From Helicobacter enhydrae (lineage in GTDB: Bacteria; Campylobacterota; Campylobacteria; Campylobacterales; Helicobacteraceae): 64,000 bases of DNA. The translations under genes and the position numbers were made by a program. The notes beneath the pieces are model-generated. The model had not been told where the DNA came from. It searched no databases and saw only the letters and a list, made by a program, of their open reading frames with translations. Shown in pieces: positions 35,595 to 48,200 of the stretch. Numbering within the stretch: position 1 is the stretch's first letter; each line of letters begins with the position of its first letter. The DNA lies in the NCBI RefSeq assembly GCF_001693335.1, contig NZ_CP016503.1, forward strand, positions 1,488,001-1,552,000, in the 5' to 3' direction.

Positions 35595-35689
35595 GTATAA
35601 AACTTTGAATCTTTGTCTTTTTGCTTTCCAAATATTGTAAGAATATTTTTAACCTTTTGGGCTATTGCCTTGAGTTTGAGATCACATGT

Positions 35690-35885
35690 GCTTTGAAGCT
35701 TTTGTTTATTTCCTCGCCAATACACTCAGCCCCAAACATTGACAAATCCCCATAGCGTCTTTTACTATAGAGTTGAGCTTATCACCTAGTTTATTGATAT
35801 TGAGTGCTTTTTGGACACAAGGCGAGGGGTTTGAATCTATGTGAGACAAGTGAGGTTTGGGCATTTGATGAAAGGTGGCTTGAAA
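35690..35885 (-). pseudogene. Decayed fragment of ligA
   Basis: Two stretches align to the intact ligA at 37114-39066. About 35690-35755 matches 37508-37580 (shared runs such as TTGAAG, CACTCA/GCTCAA, CCCCAAA, CATTGA..AAATC). About 35763-35872 matches 37707-37830, including ATATTGAGTGCTTTTT GGACACAA and GGGCATTTGATGAA. Between them about 130 bases of ligA are missing. The order and strand agree with ligA. The fragment has stops and frameshifts. It sits next to a cytochrome gene just as the real ligA does, indicating a tandem duplication of ligA plus cytochrome followed by decay of one ligA. Confidence 0.75.
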
Positions 35886-35916
35886 TTGAAGCGAGAAAGA
35901 AGCTCAAATCAAAGAA

Positions 35917-35941
35917 GTAAGCACCTCGTATCGAGGTGCTT
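35917..35941 (-). terminator. Terminator of cytochrome copy 2
   Basis: GCACCTCG and CGAGGTGC form a perfect stem of about ten base pairs with flanking A-T pairs and a 3-base loop, seven bases after the copy 2 stop. The transcript continues T-rich (TTACTTCTTTGATTTG). Confidence 0.65.
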
Positions 35942-35947
35942 TGTGGA

Positions 35948-36985
35948 TCAATGTCCGGGGAAGTGATTGGGATCTTTCCAAGGACCATATTTAACCTTGA
36001 TGTATTGCTTAGGATCAAGCTGTTGTTGCGGTGAAGCAAAATACTCAGGTTTGAGAGAAGGTGATTTGTTGTAAGCTGTGTCAAGTCCTGCACGATTCTC
36101 TGTTGTCTCGATAGGATGTCTTACAAAGCCGGTGTTGAGATAAGCTGCAACATCAAGAGCTTCTTCAGGAGTCAAGACTGGGCTTTCTGCACTTGCTCCA
36201 ACAGGCATTGAAGCATACAAGAATCTAGCGATCACTGGAAGCATTGCCATATGCCCACCATCTGGCCAAATAAGAAGTGATGGATAAAGATGTCCGCCAC
36301 CTTGCTCAAAATTGTCATTTTTGATTCCCTTGCCATTTTCGCCATGGCAACTTGCACATTGAGCCATATAGACTTCTTTGCCTTTTACTGGATCAGCTGG
36401 GCGATTGGGGAACTTCATCGTGATCAAAGAATTGCCTTCAAGTCGCACACCATCTTTGATTTTGTAAGCTTTTTTGAGCCATTTGAAATAAGCCATAATT
36501 GCTTTCATTTCTTTGGAATCATCTGGGAATTTCGTCGAATCTGTGTGTCCCATACCTCTGATTCTGTCTTGAAGAGAAATGACTTTCATTGTTTCAATGT
36601 CAAGCAATGGGTAGTTGTTGAGTGAATTGATGAAAGGCAACACATTCTTTTTTGTCCCGGGCAATCCATTGCCGTTGCTCTCCATGTGACAAGCCACACA
36701 ATTAACATTGACATTTGTCATCTTGAGTGTGCCTTTGGGTCCCAAAGTGCTTTCTGTTTGTGAAAGGAGCTTGATTCCATAGCGGATGAGATCTCCTTCT
36801 TTGCCTTTGGGAACATCTTTGATGCTAAGCTCAAAATCTGGCCACTTTTGCAATGGGCGTTTGGAATATTCTTTGAAATATTCTACACCTTGCTGGTCAT
36901 TCAATTCATCACCGACTTTGTATTTCGGACTCGCTTGGAGCACTACCAATGCAGAGAGTGCTAGTAGAGACAATCGTTGAAGCAT
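35948..36985 (-). CDS. TsdA-like dihaem cytochrome c, copy 2
   Basis: 345 residues, same length as copy 1. Signal peptide LQRLSLLALSALVVLQA. Haem motifs NCVACH and QCASCH; the Cys-ligand region again lacks cysteine (DRIRGMGHT). Differences from copy 1 are scattered, with the last ~45 residues almost unchanged. The protein would carry electrons in the periplasm. ATG 36985 has AAGGATG upstream, and a TAAAAT box about 37 bases upstream (37021-37026, minus strand). It lies 128 bases after the ligA stop on the same strand. Copy 1 and copy 2 may have diverged in redox partner or regulation; the sequence does not show which. Confidence 0.85.
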   Translation of the reverse strand: MLQRLSLLALSALVVLQASPKYKVGDELNDQQGVEYFKEYSKRPLQKWPDFELSIKDVPKGKEGDLIRYGIKLLSQTESTLGPKGTLKMTNVNVNCVACHMESNGNGLPGTKKNVLPFINSLNNYPLLDIETMKVISLQDRIRGMGHTDSTKFPDDSKEMKAIMAYFKWLKKAYKIKDGVRLEGNSLITMKFPNRPADPVKGKEVYMAQCASCHGENGKGIKNDNFEQGGGHLYPSLLIWPDGGHMAMLPVIARFLYASMPVGASAESPVLTPEEALDVAAYLNTGFVRHPIETTENRAGLDTAYNKSPSLKPEYFASPQQQLDPKQYIKVKYGPWKDPNHFPGH

Positions 36986-37113
36986 TGTTCATCCTTAGTT
37001 TTGAGATTAAAACAAGAACATTTTAGTGCGGAAATCAGTTTTTTGATAAAGTTGGGTCAATCTCATTAGCTTTGTGTTTAACATTGGGAATAGTTGTAAC
37101 CATATTTGAGAGC

Positions 37114-39213
<2,100 letters not shown>

Positions 39214-39225
39214 CTAGGAGTTTGC

Positions 39226-40167
39226 GTGATTTCTGAAATTGACAAAACCACTTCCTTGCATCTCAATAATGAAGCTCAGTTTCTCTGTTTTATGCTTGAA
39301 GAAGGGGCAAAACTCTCCCAGTTGTATGCCATCAATGTCTTTAAGATTCGAGAGATTATTTATTATCGCGATGAAGTGACGAAAAATTTGGGTGATGAAA
39401 ATGGGATTGTGCTTGGGTTTTTGAAAGTGCGTGATGAAACGATCCCTCTTGTGGATCTGAGGAGATGGCTATACTATAATCCACAAGATCCAAGAAGGGA
39501 TTTGAGAGCTTACTCAATCAGCGATATAGACAAAAAAATCCTAGTAGCGATTTGTAATTTTTCAAACTGCACGGTTGGAATCAAATTGAGTGGTTTGAAG
39601 CGTATTGTCCATAAAAATTGGCATGAGATTTATGCTGATGAGGTGGGAGAAAATAGCAAGGTGATTGCTACTACAGAGTTTGAGGGGGAGGTGGTGCAGA
39701 TACTAGATATTGAGAGAATGGCTGTGGATGCTTTCCCTGCATTGAGCGGAGAGCTTAGCCCGCAGCTCAATAATATTATCCCAATCCATAGCGACAAGGT
39801 TGTTTTGATCGCAGAAGATTCCAAATCTGCCGCCAAAACCCTCAAAACAATCATCGACAAAATGAAGCTCAAAAACTTCGTTTTCTCCGATGGTGGGTCG
39901 TTGTTGCAATACCTCTATAGCCCGGGCGTGATGGAGAGTATTGGGGTGGTGATTACAGATTTGGAGATGCCACAAATTTCGGGGTTTGAAGTGCTCAAAA
40001 CCATCAAAGAAAACCCAGAGAGTGCTCATCTGCCCGTGATTGTCAATTCTTCAATGAGCAGTGATTCAAACAAACAAATGGCAAGTGCGCTCAAGGCGGA
40101 TGGATTTATCACAAAATCTGATCCGATTCAGATTCAAAAACTTTTGCATGAATTTTTAGAAAAGTAA
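39226..40167 (+). CDS. cheV: Chemotaxis coupling protein CheV (CheV2 type)
   Basis: 313 residues. N-terminal CheW-like domain (about 15-170; VFKIREIIYYRDEV, LGFLKVRDETIPLVDLRRWL) and a C-terminal receiver domain whose phospho-acceptor Asp is in VVITDLEMPQISGF, with KSD near the end. It couples chemoreceptors to the CheA kinase and can be phosphorylated by it. H. pylori has three CheV proteins; the position next to ligA and aspS matches CheV2 (HP0616). Starts at GTG 39226 with AGGAG six bases upstream. Confidence 0.92.
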   Translation: MISEIDKTTSLHLNNEAQFLCFMLEEGAKLSQLYAINVFKIREIIYYRDEVTKNLGDENGIVLGFLKVRDETIPLVDLRRWLYYNPQDPRRDLRAYSISDIDKKILVAICNFSNCTVGIKLSGLKRIVHKNWHEIYADEVGENSKVIATTEFEGEVVQILDIERMAVDAFPALSGELSPQLNNIIPIHSDKVVLIAEDSKSAAKTLKTIIDKMKLKNFVFSDGGSLLQYLYSPGVMESIGVVITDLEMPQISGFEVLKTIKENPESAHLPVIVNSSMSSDSNKQMASALKADGFITKSDPIQIQKLLHEFLEK

Positions 40168-40195
40168 AAAAAAGTAAAAACAAGAGGAGATACAT

Positions 40196-41941
40196 TTGAG
40201 AAGTTATTTATGTGGAGAGATCAATGAACATTTGATTGATCAGGAGGTGAAATTATGTGGGTGGTGCAATACCTATCGTGATCATGGGGGAGTGGTTTTT
40301 ATCGATTTGAGGGACAAAAGCGGATTAGTGCAGCTTGTCTGCGATCCGCAATCTAGTGCCTATACTGATGCGAGTAAGGTGCGAGATGAGTTTGTGTTGA
40401 GGGTGAAAGGCAAGGTGCGTGCAAGAGGGGAGGGACTAGAGAATCCTAAACTTGCGACAGGCAAGATCGAAGTGGTGTTGGATGAGCTTGTGATTGAAAA
40501 CAAAAGTGCCACCCCTCCGATTGCTATCGGTGATGAGAGTGTGAGCGAAGAATTGAGACTCAAATATAGATATTTGGATTTACGCGCACCAAAGGCTTAT
40601 CATATATTTTCGACACGCAGTCGTGTGGGTATGGCGATCCGCGAGACATTACACAAGATGGGATTTTTGGAAGTTGAAACGCCGATTTTGACCAAAGCAA
40701 CGCCAGAGGGTGCGAGGGACTATCTAGTGCCTAGCCGTGTGCATCAAGGGGAGTTTTTTGCTTTGCCACAAAGCCCACAAATTTTTAAGCAACTTTTGAT
40801 GATGAGCGGGTTTGATTCGTATTTTCAGATCGCTAAGTGCTTCAGAGATGAGGATTTGAGAGCGGATCGTCAGCCAGAATTTACGCAAGTGGATATTGAG
40901 ATGAGTTTCTGCACTCAAGAAGATGTGATGAGAGTGGGGGAGCAAGTCATTCAAGAAGTATTTAGGACTTGTGGCAAAGAGGTGCAAACTCCGTTTATGA
41001 GGATCCCCTATAGCCAAGCGATGGAGCTTTATGGATCTGATAAGCCAGATTTGAGATTTGATATGCCTTTGGTGGAAGTGATTGATTTGTTTGCTGATTG
41101 TTCCAATGAGATTTTTGCCTCAATCAGCAAGGATACGCATTCTAACCGCTTTAAAGCCTTGAAAGTCAAAGGCGGGGATCAGTTCTTTTCGCGTAAAACA
41201 TTGGGAGAGCTAGAGGATTTTGTCCGTAAGTTTGGGGCAAAAGGTCTTGCATACATTCAGATCAAAGAAGATGAGCCAAAAGGTCCTTTGTATAAATTTA
41301 TGAGCGAGGCGAGTTATGCCAAGCTTGTGGAGCGTTTGGGGTTGGAAGTGGGGGATATTGTCTTTTTTGGGGCAGGGGAGAAAAAAGTCATTTGGGATTA
41401 TATGGGGCGTTTGCGTCTGAAGGTCGCACAAGATATGGGCTTGATCGATCCAGAGGCTTTGAAGTTTTTGTGGGTCGTGGATTTCCCAATGTTTGAAAAA
41501 GAAGAGGGGAGAGTCAAGGCTCTGCACCACCCTTTCACAATGCCCAAAGATTTGGACAAAGAAAATATCGAAGAGATCGAATCGGTTGCCTATGATATGG
41601 TGCTTAATGGCGTAGAGCTTGGTGGAGGAAGTATCAGAATCCACCAAAGTGAGATACAGAGCAGGGTTTTTGAGCTTTTGGGGATTTCAGAGCAAGAAGC
41701 ACAAGATAAGTTTGGGTTTTTGCTTGAGGCTTTGAGTTTTGGAGCCCCACCACACGGGGGGATTGCTTTTGGATTGGATCGTATGATGATGATTCTTACG
41801 CAATCTCGAAGCATTCGCGATGTGATTGCATTCCCCAAAACTCAAAAAGCAACTTGCCCCCTTACAGAAGCACCAAGTGCTGTAAGTTTGGAGCAAATGC
41901 GAGAGTTGCATATTCGTATCAGAGACAAAAAGGAGAGTTAA
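40196..41941 (+). CDS. aspS: Aspartyl-tRNA synthetase
   Basis: 581 residues, bacterial type. N-terminal OB anticodon domain ([21 protein letters not shown]), class II core with motif 2 [19 protein letters not shown], a GAD insertion domain (about 280-420) and motif 3 [14 protein letters not shown]. In Helicobacter this enzyme is usually non-discriminating, also making Asp-tRNA-Asn; that cannot be judged here. Start TTG 40196 with GAGGAG upstream. adk starts on the base after its stop. Confidence 0.96.
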   Translation: MRSYLCGEINEHLIDQEVKLCGWCNTYRDHGGVVFIDLRDKSGLVQLVCDPQSSAYTDASKVRDEFVLRVKGKVRARGEGLENPKLATGKIEVVLDELVIENKSATPPIAIGDESVSEELRLKYRYLDLRAPKAYHIFSTRSRVGMAIRETLHKMGFLEVETPILTKATPEGARDYLVPSRVHQGEFFALPQSPQIFKQLLMMSGFDSYFQIAKCFRDEDLRADRQPEFTQVDIEMSFCTQEDVMRVGEQVIQEVFRTCGKEVQTPFMRIPYSQAMELYGSDKPDLRFDMPLVEVIDLFADCSNEIFASISKDTHSNRFKALKVKGGDQFFSRKTLGELEDFVRKFGAKGLAYIQIKEDEPKGPLYKFMSEASYAKLVERLGLEVGDIVFFGAGEKKVIWDYMGRLRLKVAQDMGLIDPEALKFLWVVDFPMFEKEEGRVKALHHPFTMPKDLDKENIEEIESVAYDMVLNGVELGGGSIRIHQSEIQSRVFELLGISEQEAQDKFGFLLEALSFGAPPHGGIAFGLDRMMMILTQSRSIRDVIAFPKTQKATCPLTEAPSAVSLEQMRELHIRIRDKKES

Positions 41942-42514
41942 ATGAAAAAGATTTTTTTGATTATTGGAGCACCGGGCAGTGGCAAAACCACAGATGCTCA
42001 AATCATTGCTCAAAACAATGCCGAAACTATGATCCACTATTCTACAGGGGATTTGTTGCGTGCGGAAGTGGCAAGTGGAAGTGAGCGAGGTCGCTTGATT
42101 GAGGGATTTACAAGCAAGGGAAATCTTGTGCCACTTGAAATCGTGGTGGATACGATTGTAGGAGCGATTGAAAACGCACCTAAGTCAAATGTTTTGATTG
42201 ATGGGTATCCTAGAAGCGTGGAACAGATGGAGGCGTTGGACAAGGTGCTAAAAAATCGTGATGATGTCAAAATCGCTAGTGTGATTGAGGTCGTTGTCAG
42301 TGAAGCTGTGGCTTGTGATCGCGTGCTAGGTCGAGCAAGAGGAGATGATGACAATGCAGAGGTGTTCCAAAACAGAATGAGAGTCTATCTTGAGCCACTA
42401 GCAGAGATTGAGAACTTCTATCAATCCCAGAATCTATTGCACAAAGTCGATGGCGAACGCACAATAGATGAAATCGTGCGTGATATAGAGCAATATATCA
42501 AAACAAAAATTTAA
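41942..42514 (+). CDS. adk: Adenylate kinase
   Basis: 190 residues, the short form without the zinc/LID insert. P-loop [17 protein letters not shown] site [11 protein letters not shown], and [16 protein letters not shown] region [17 protein letters not shown]. Converts ATP and AMP to two ADP. Immediately follows aspS with GGAG in the aspS coding end as ribosome site; ppa follows after 10 bases. Confidence 0.96.
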   Translation: MKKIFLIIGAPGSGKTTDAQIIAQNNAETMIHYSTGDLLRAEVASGSERGRLIEGFTSKGNLVPLEIVVDTIVGAIENAPKSNVLIDGYPRSVEQMEALDKVLKNRDDVKIASVIEVVVSEAVACDRVLGRARGDDDNAEVFQNRMRVYLEPLAEIENFYQSQNLLHKVDGERTIDEIVRDIEQYIKTKI

Positions 42515-42524
42515 GGAGAAAATA

Positions 42525-43043
42525 ATGAATATCAGCAAAATCAAAATCGGTGAAAATCCAAACAAAATCAATGCAGTGATTGAAATCCCTTATGGAAGCA
42601 ATATCAAATATGAGATTGACAAAGAGAGTGGTGCGGTTGTAGTGGATCGTGTGATGTATAGTGCGATGTTTTATCCTGCAAACTATGGTTTCGTGCCAAA
42701 CACATTGAGCGAAGATGGAGATCCTGCAGATGTGCTTGTGCTCAATGAATATCCCCTCCAAGCAGGGAGCGTGATCGCTTGTCGATTGATTGGGGTGCTT
42801 TTGATGGAAGATGAGAGTGGGCTAGATGAGAAGCTTTTGGCAGTTCCTGTGAGCAAGATTGATCCGCGTTATGAAAAGATTCAGAGTTTGGAGGATTTAC
42901 CTCAAATCACACTTGATCGTATCAAAAACTTTTTTGAGACTTACAAGGCACTAGAGCCAAACAAATGGGTAAAAGTCAAAGAATATCAAGGCAAAAAAGA
43001 AGCAGAGCAGATTTTACAAAAGGCAATCGAAAATTTTAAGTGA
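42525..43043 (+). CDS. ppa: Inorganic pyrophosphatase
   Basis: 172 residues. Family I soluble pyrophosphatase: YGSNIKYEIDKESGAVVVDR, YPANYGFVPNTLSEDGDPADVLVLN with the metal-binding aspartates, and ETYKALEPNKWVKVK. Hydrolyses pyrophosphate in the cytoplasm. ATG 42525 is preceded by AAGGAG. Last gene of the cheV-aspS-adk-ppa run. Confidence 0.96.
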   Translation: MNISKIKIGENPNKINAVIEIPYGSNIKYEIDKESGAVVVDRVMYSAMFYPANYGFVPNTLSEDGDPADVLVLNEYPLQAGSVIACRLIGVLLMEDESGLDEKLLAVPVSKIDPRYEKIQSLEDLPQITLDRIKNFFETYKALEPNKWVKVKEYQGKKEAEQILQKAIENFK

Positions 43044-43158
43044 TTTTATATATAGTTAATAAAAGGAAGTTATCATTGTTCTTTTAATTTTCAAGAAGAT
43101 AATTTTTAAAGAAATTTTTAAAAAAGTTTCGAATTACAAAATTAGAGTTGGCGGAGTG

Positions 43159-44487
43159 ATGAATACAAAAGCGTTGATAATTCCTGTATTTTTGATGTGC
43201 TGTGTGATTGATGCTGTTGGTGCAAGAGATGTGGGACCAAGGATCAATACACAGATGACTGCACCAGAGTTTGACATTCAGCAGTTGTTGCCCAAAAAGC
43301 AAGATGATTCTTTGGGGCTAAAAGATTTAGTCAGTATGGCACAAAAAAACCTTCAAGTGTTAGCCAAAAATGATGGGATCGCTCAAGCTGAAGCCGAGGA
43401 AATGTCGGCATATCTAGAGCTCGGACCAACTTTTGTAGCGAAATACGATTACAATTATCAGACAACGCCAAGCGTGTCTGGAGGGAACTATTATGGTGGG
43501 CATCAGGCAAATGTAACGGCAAACTATGAGATTTATAGTGGGTTTAGCACGATCAACAAAATCAGAGAGAAAAAAGCCCTATATCGTGCAAGTGTGGCTC
43601 AAAAGAAAAACATAGAAGAAACTTTGCGTTTGCGTATCGTGGAGCAGTATTATGCTTATTTTACAAATTATTCGCGTTTGGTTTCTCTCACACAAAAGAA
43701 AAAATTGCTCACAAACAATGTAGCGCGCTTGGCTAAACTTTATCAGTCAGGCTTGACAACGATTGATGATCTGGAATCTCTCAAAGCCGAAGCCTCTCTG
43801 ACTGATTATACGATTGCACAAACCCAGCTTGATTTGGAGCAAAACTATCTCAATTTGTCTTTGCTTGTCAATGGCAAGATTGGCAAACTCAAGCGTGATG
43901 TGCTGAAGTTTCCTAACCTCAAGACACAAAACGAGCGTGCCGATATTGTCGCACTCAAGGAACAAGCAGAGAGCATTGGATACCAAAGAAGTCAGTTGAG
44001 CTATGCTCCACGCATCAACCTCTATAATACCTTTAGCTATGTTGATGTGTTTGGCAACTCTTCTATGCCCAAGCCCAAAGACAAAATGCAAAACATCGCA
44101 GGGATTTCAGTGCAAATGGCTCTTGATACTTTTGGAATCTATAAACACAAAGAGGCGATTGGCTTGAGCCAAATGCAGGCTTTGAAAGAATTGGCATACA
44201 AAAAAGAAGAGCAAAAGCGTGATGTCAAACTCTACAAACGCTCTTTGGAGATCGCACAAATCAAAGTGAAATCTGCAGAAGCGGGATTGAAGTCTGCATT
44301 GATCACTTTTGCAAATGTGAGCAAACGCTACGATGCACAGCTTGTCACCTATGTTGATTACCTCAATGCACTGAGTCAAAAATCCAATGCCGAAGCGACT
44401 TATATCGATAGTTTGAACAATTTTGAGCTTCAAAAGGCAAATTTTATTTTTTATAGTGGTCAAGATTTAACAGCTTATATCAATTGA
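43159..44487 (+). CDS. hefA: TolC-family outer membrane efflux protein (HefA type)
   Basis: 442 residues. Signal peptide (KALIIPVFLMCCVIDAVGA) then two long helical repeat regions typical of TolC (LKDLVSMAQKNLQVLAKND; KKLLTNNVARLAKLYQSGLT) separated by strand-rich segments (YNYQTTPSVSGGNYYGG; PRINLYNTFSYVDVFG). It forms the outer-membrane channel of a tripartite pump with the next two genes. ATG 43159 follows GGCGGAG; an in-frame GTG lies one codon earlier. Eight bases separate the stop from the following start region. Gene trio order equals HP0605-HP0607 (hefABC). Confidence 0.9.
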   Translation: MNTKALIIPVFLMCCVIDAVGARDVGPRINTQMTAPEFDIQQLLPKKQDDSLGLKDLVSMAQKNLQVLAKNDGIAQAEAEEMSAYLELGPTFVAKYDYNYQTTPSVSGGNYYGGHQANVTANYEIYSGFSTINKIREKKALYRASVAQKKNIEETLRLRIVEQYYAYFTNYSRLVSLTQKKKLLTNNVARLAKLYQSGLTTIDDLESLKAEASLTDYTIAQTQLDLEQNYLNLSLLVNGKIGKLKRDVLKFPNLKTQNERADIVALKEQAESIGYQRSQLSYAPRINLYNTFSYVDVFGNSSMPKPKDKMQNIAGISVQMALDTFGIYKHKEAIGLSQMQALKELAYKKEEQKRDVKLYKRSLEIAQIKVKSAEAGLKSALITFANVSKRYDAQLVTYVDYLNALSQKSNAEATYIDSLNNFELQKANFIFYSGQDLTAYIN

Positions 44488-44497
44488 GGAGAGAGTG

Positions 44498-45253
44498 ATG
44501 AAAAAATGGTTTGTTGGCATTTGTTTGTGTGCATTGACTTTGTTTGCAGAAACGACACAGGCTCCACAGGGGGAGAAGGTGTATGCGATTTTCAATATAG
44601 AAGCCTTGCAAGATTCTAATCTAATGCTTGATAGTTCAGGGATTGTGGCACAAATCCTTACAGAAGTGGGCGATGAAGTCAAGAGGGGAGATGTCCTGCT
44701 TTTGCTCTCCAACAAAGACAAAGAGGCAAATATAAAAGTGCAGGAGGCTCAAAGCAAAGCAATCGAGCAGCAATATCTCTTTGCCAAAAAACAATACGAG
44801 CGTTATAGTAAAACGCGTGGGGCGGTGGATAGAAATACACTAGATAAATACTATTTTGATTACAAGAATCTAGAAAGCTCACTTTTGCAATCGCGTTTCA
44901 ATGTGACATTGCAAAAAGAACTTCTCAACAAAACCATCCTCAAAGCCCCATTTGATGGCATTATCGCCTCTAGAGAAATACAATTAGGAGATGGTGTCAG
45001 TGCCAACAATACAATCTTGTTCCGCTTGATTAGCAAAAATGTCAAAATGATTTTGGAATTTGATGTGAAGTATTATGACTTGGTCAAAGAGGGGGATACA
45101 TTTGAGTTTATGTGGAGAGGTCAAACAAGGACAGCAGTCATCAGCAAAATCTATCCGACAGCCGATGAAAAAACGCGAAAAGTCAAGGCAGAGGCTTTGG
45201 TAGATGGGTTGATTGCAGGAACTTTTGGTGATGGATTTATAAGGACCAAATAA
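44498..45253 (+). CDS. hefB: Periplasmic adaptor (membrane fusion protein, HefB type)
   Basis: 251 residues, short for the family but like Helicobacter HefB. Signal peptide KKWFVGICLCALTLFA. A lipoyl-like half (DSSGIVAQILTEVGDEVKRGDVLLLLSN), a helical hairpin (about 75-135), the second lipoyl half (ILKAPFDGIIASREIQLGDGV) and a beta-barrel domain follow. It links the inner-membrane RND pump to the TolC channel. Its last base is shared with the hefC start (TAATG), so the pump is cotranslated. Confidence 0.9.
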   Translation: MKKWFVGICLCALTLFAETTQAPQGEKVYAIFNIEALQDSNLMLDSSGIVAQILTEVGDEVKRGDVLLLLSNKDKEANIKVQEAQSKAIEQQYLFAKKQYERYSKTRGAVDRNTLDKYYFDYKNLESSLLQSRFNVTLQKELLNKTILKAPFDGIIASREIQLGDGVSANNTILFRLISKNVKMILEFDVKYYDLVKEGDTFEFMWRGQTRTAVISKIYPTADEKTRKVKAEALVDGLIAGTFGDGFIRTK

Positions 45254-48200
45254 TGTATAAGTTTGCCATTAGTCGCCCAATCACAACTTTGATGTTTGCT
45301 TTGGGCGTTATATTTTTTGGTGTTTTGGCACTCAAAAAAATGCCTGTAGCACTTTATCCAGATATTGATTTCCCAATCGTTAGGATTATGACAACTTATG
45401 TGGGTGCAGGTCCTGAGACGATTGAGACAAAAGTAACAGACAAAATCGAAGAAGCAGTGATGGGGATTGATGGGGTGGATAAAGTCACTTCTACTAGCAC
45501 ACGCAATGTGAGCGTGGTGGTCGTGAAATTCAAGCTTGAAAAACCCATCGATGAAGCCGTGAATGATGTGCGAGACAAGGTTTCCTCTGTCAAGTTTGAT
45601 AGTGGTGTAGATTCTCCAACCGTGGATAAAGCCGACACAAGCGGGACACCTGTCATCACGCTTTTTGTGAGTAGCGACAAAGTTCCTGAATCAGAGTTGA
45701 TGCGATATGTCAATGACAGAGTGAAGCCACTTTTGCAAAAAATATCAGGCGTGGGTTTGGTGGATCTCAAAGGCTATCGTGAGCGAGAAATCAAAGTATT
45801 CCCCGATATTACTTTGGTCAATAAATACGGAATCACCTATTCCTCTATCGCCAAAGCCCTCAAAGATGGCAATGTAGAAATCGATGGCGGCAAAATCATT
45901 GACAAAACCAACGAATGGTCAATCATCACTGACGCAAATTCACGCAATGTAGAGGACATTGGCAATATCCGTGTGGCTGAAGGCGTGATGCTCAAAGATA
46001 TTGCAAAGATTGTAGATGGATTGTCCGAAGACACCAATTATGCGGCTTACAATGGTATCCCGGGGGTTATTGTGGATGTCCAAAAAATCGCAGGAGAAAA
46101 CGACATCCAAATCGCAGATTCTGTGAAAAAGCTCATCCCTACAATCAAAGCACTTGGCAAAGATTATGAGATCAACATCGTCAATGACACGACAGAATAT
46201 ATCAAAGATTCTGTGTCTGATGTGCGATTTGACTTGTTACTTGGTGCGTGTTTGGCTGTGTTGATCGTGTTTTTGTTTTTGCGTAGTGCGACTATCACCC
46301 TTGTGTCTGCAATCAGTATCCCTGTGTCTGTGCTTGGGACTTTTGCCCTAGTGCATTTCGTGGGCTTCACGCTCAATATGATCACACTTCTAGCCATCAC
46401 TTTGGCGATTGGGATCATCATCGATGATGCCATTGTCGTGATTGAAAATATCCACAAAAAGCTTGAAAAAGGGATAGGCAAACGCCAAGCAGCGTATGAG
46501 GGCGTGAATGAGATCGGGTTTGCTTTGGTGGCGATCTCTGCGATGTTGCTCTCTGTGTTTATCCCTGTGGGCAGTATGAGTGGGATCGTGGGACGCTTTT
46601 TCCAAAGCTTTGGTTTGACTATCGCTTTGGCAATTGGGCTTTCTTATATCGTCGTGATCACCGTGATTCCGATGGTGAGTGCTATCGTGGTGAGTGCAGA
46701 TCATTCTAAGTTTTATCATTGGACACAGCCATTTTTTGCAAAGCTTGACCGCATTTATCTCAAAATGTTGGCGTTTGTTTTGAAGTATCGTTATTTGGTG
46801 ATGGTGGCAATCGTTGGGGTGTTTGTCGGTTCTCTAGTTCTGCTCGGCAAAACAGGCGTGGAGTTTATGCTCAAAGAGGATAGAAGCAAATTCAATATTT
46901 ACATTTCTACAGATCCGGGTATTAGCCTAGAGGAGATGAAAGCAAAAGTATTGGCACTACAAGAGATAGTCAATCAAGATACAGATGTGCGTTTCTCTAC
47001 TGCTGAAATCGGATTTTCCAACAACAGACTCTACAAGGCACGAATGTATGTAGATCTCAAATCCAACAAAGAGAGGAAACGCAGTCAGTTTGAGATCGCC
47101 GATGAAGTAGTGAGTCATTTGAGGAAAAGCCCTTATGCCAAAGGTATGCGTATCAACTCAAGCGAAGTGAGCAACTTCGGTGGCGGGGATAACTCTCCTT
47201 ATCAAGTGAGTGTGATGGGTGACACGCAAGAAGCGCTGCAAAAAAGTGCCGAAAAACTAGTCGCATTTTTGGCAAAAAATCCAAAAGTCAAAGGCATACA
47301 CACGACTTGGACAGGAGAACAGCCAGAATACAAAATCAAAGTCAATCGTGCTTATCTCAATAAATATGGCATCACCTCTCAAGCAATCGGAAATGCTATC
47401 AGTTCAGCCTTTTCAGGTGAGGTTGCCGTCGCATATTACAAAGAAGACGGCAAAGAATATGACATCACCGTGCGTGTGCCAAATGCACAAAGAGTCTCAA
47501 TCGATGATCTCAAAAAGATTCAGATCGAGAACAAAGACAAAGGATTGATGTTTTTGGATGGACTTGTAGAAATAATCCAGAGCCAATCTCCTTCAAGTAT
47601 CGAGCGTTTTGATAGACAGAGAAATATCGTCGTGTATGCCAAACCCTCTCAAGACTTGAGTTTGAGTGCGATGATTGATGCGACCAAAAAATACGAAAAC
47701 GAGTGGAAAGAACCGGGGGTGAATTGGAGGACTCAAGGAGATGCTGAAAACATGCAAGAAACCGTTGAAGCCTTTAGCGTCGCGATCATTACGGCATTTG
47801 TCTTGATTTATTTGATTTTGGCTGCATTGTATGAGAGCTTGGTGCAACCTATTATCATTATGATCACTTTGCCTTTAAGCTTTGCGGGTGCTTTTATCGC
47901 ATTGTATCTTGTGGGACAGCCTTTGAGTATGTTCTCTTTTATGGGGTTGATGCTTTTGATGGGATTGGTGGGGAAAAACGCTACCTTGCTTATCGATGTG
48001 GCAAACGAGAAACGCGATGGGGGGATGCCTATCGATGAGTCTTTGATGACTGCAGGAGAGTTGCGTTTGCGTCCGATTCTGATGACAACGATTGCTATGG
48101 TGTTTGGAATGATACCCCTAGCGATTGCGACAGGAAGTGGCTCATCGATGAAATCCCCTCTTGGTATTTCAGTCATCGGAGGGCTTTTGTTTTCTATGCT

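Larger units (their letters stand above)
35551..35947. other. Gap between the two cytochrome genes
   Basis: 397 bases. Right to left it holds the terminator of copy 2, a ligA relic (about 35690-35885) and the promoter region of copy 1. No open reading frame with a ribosome site. Confidence 0.75.
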
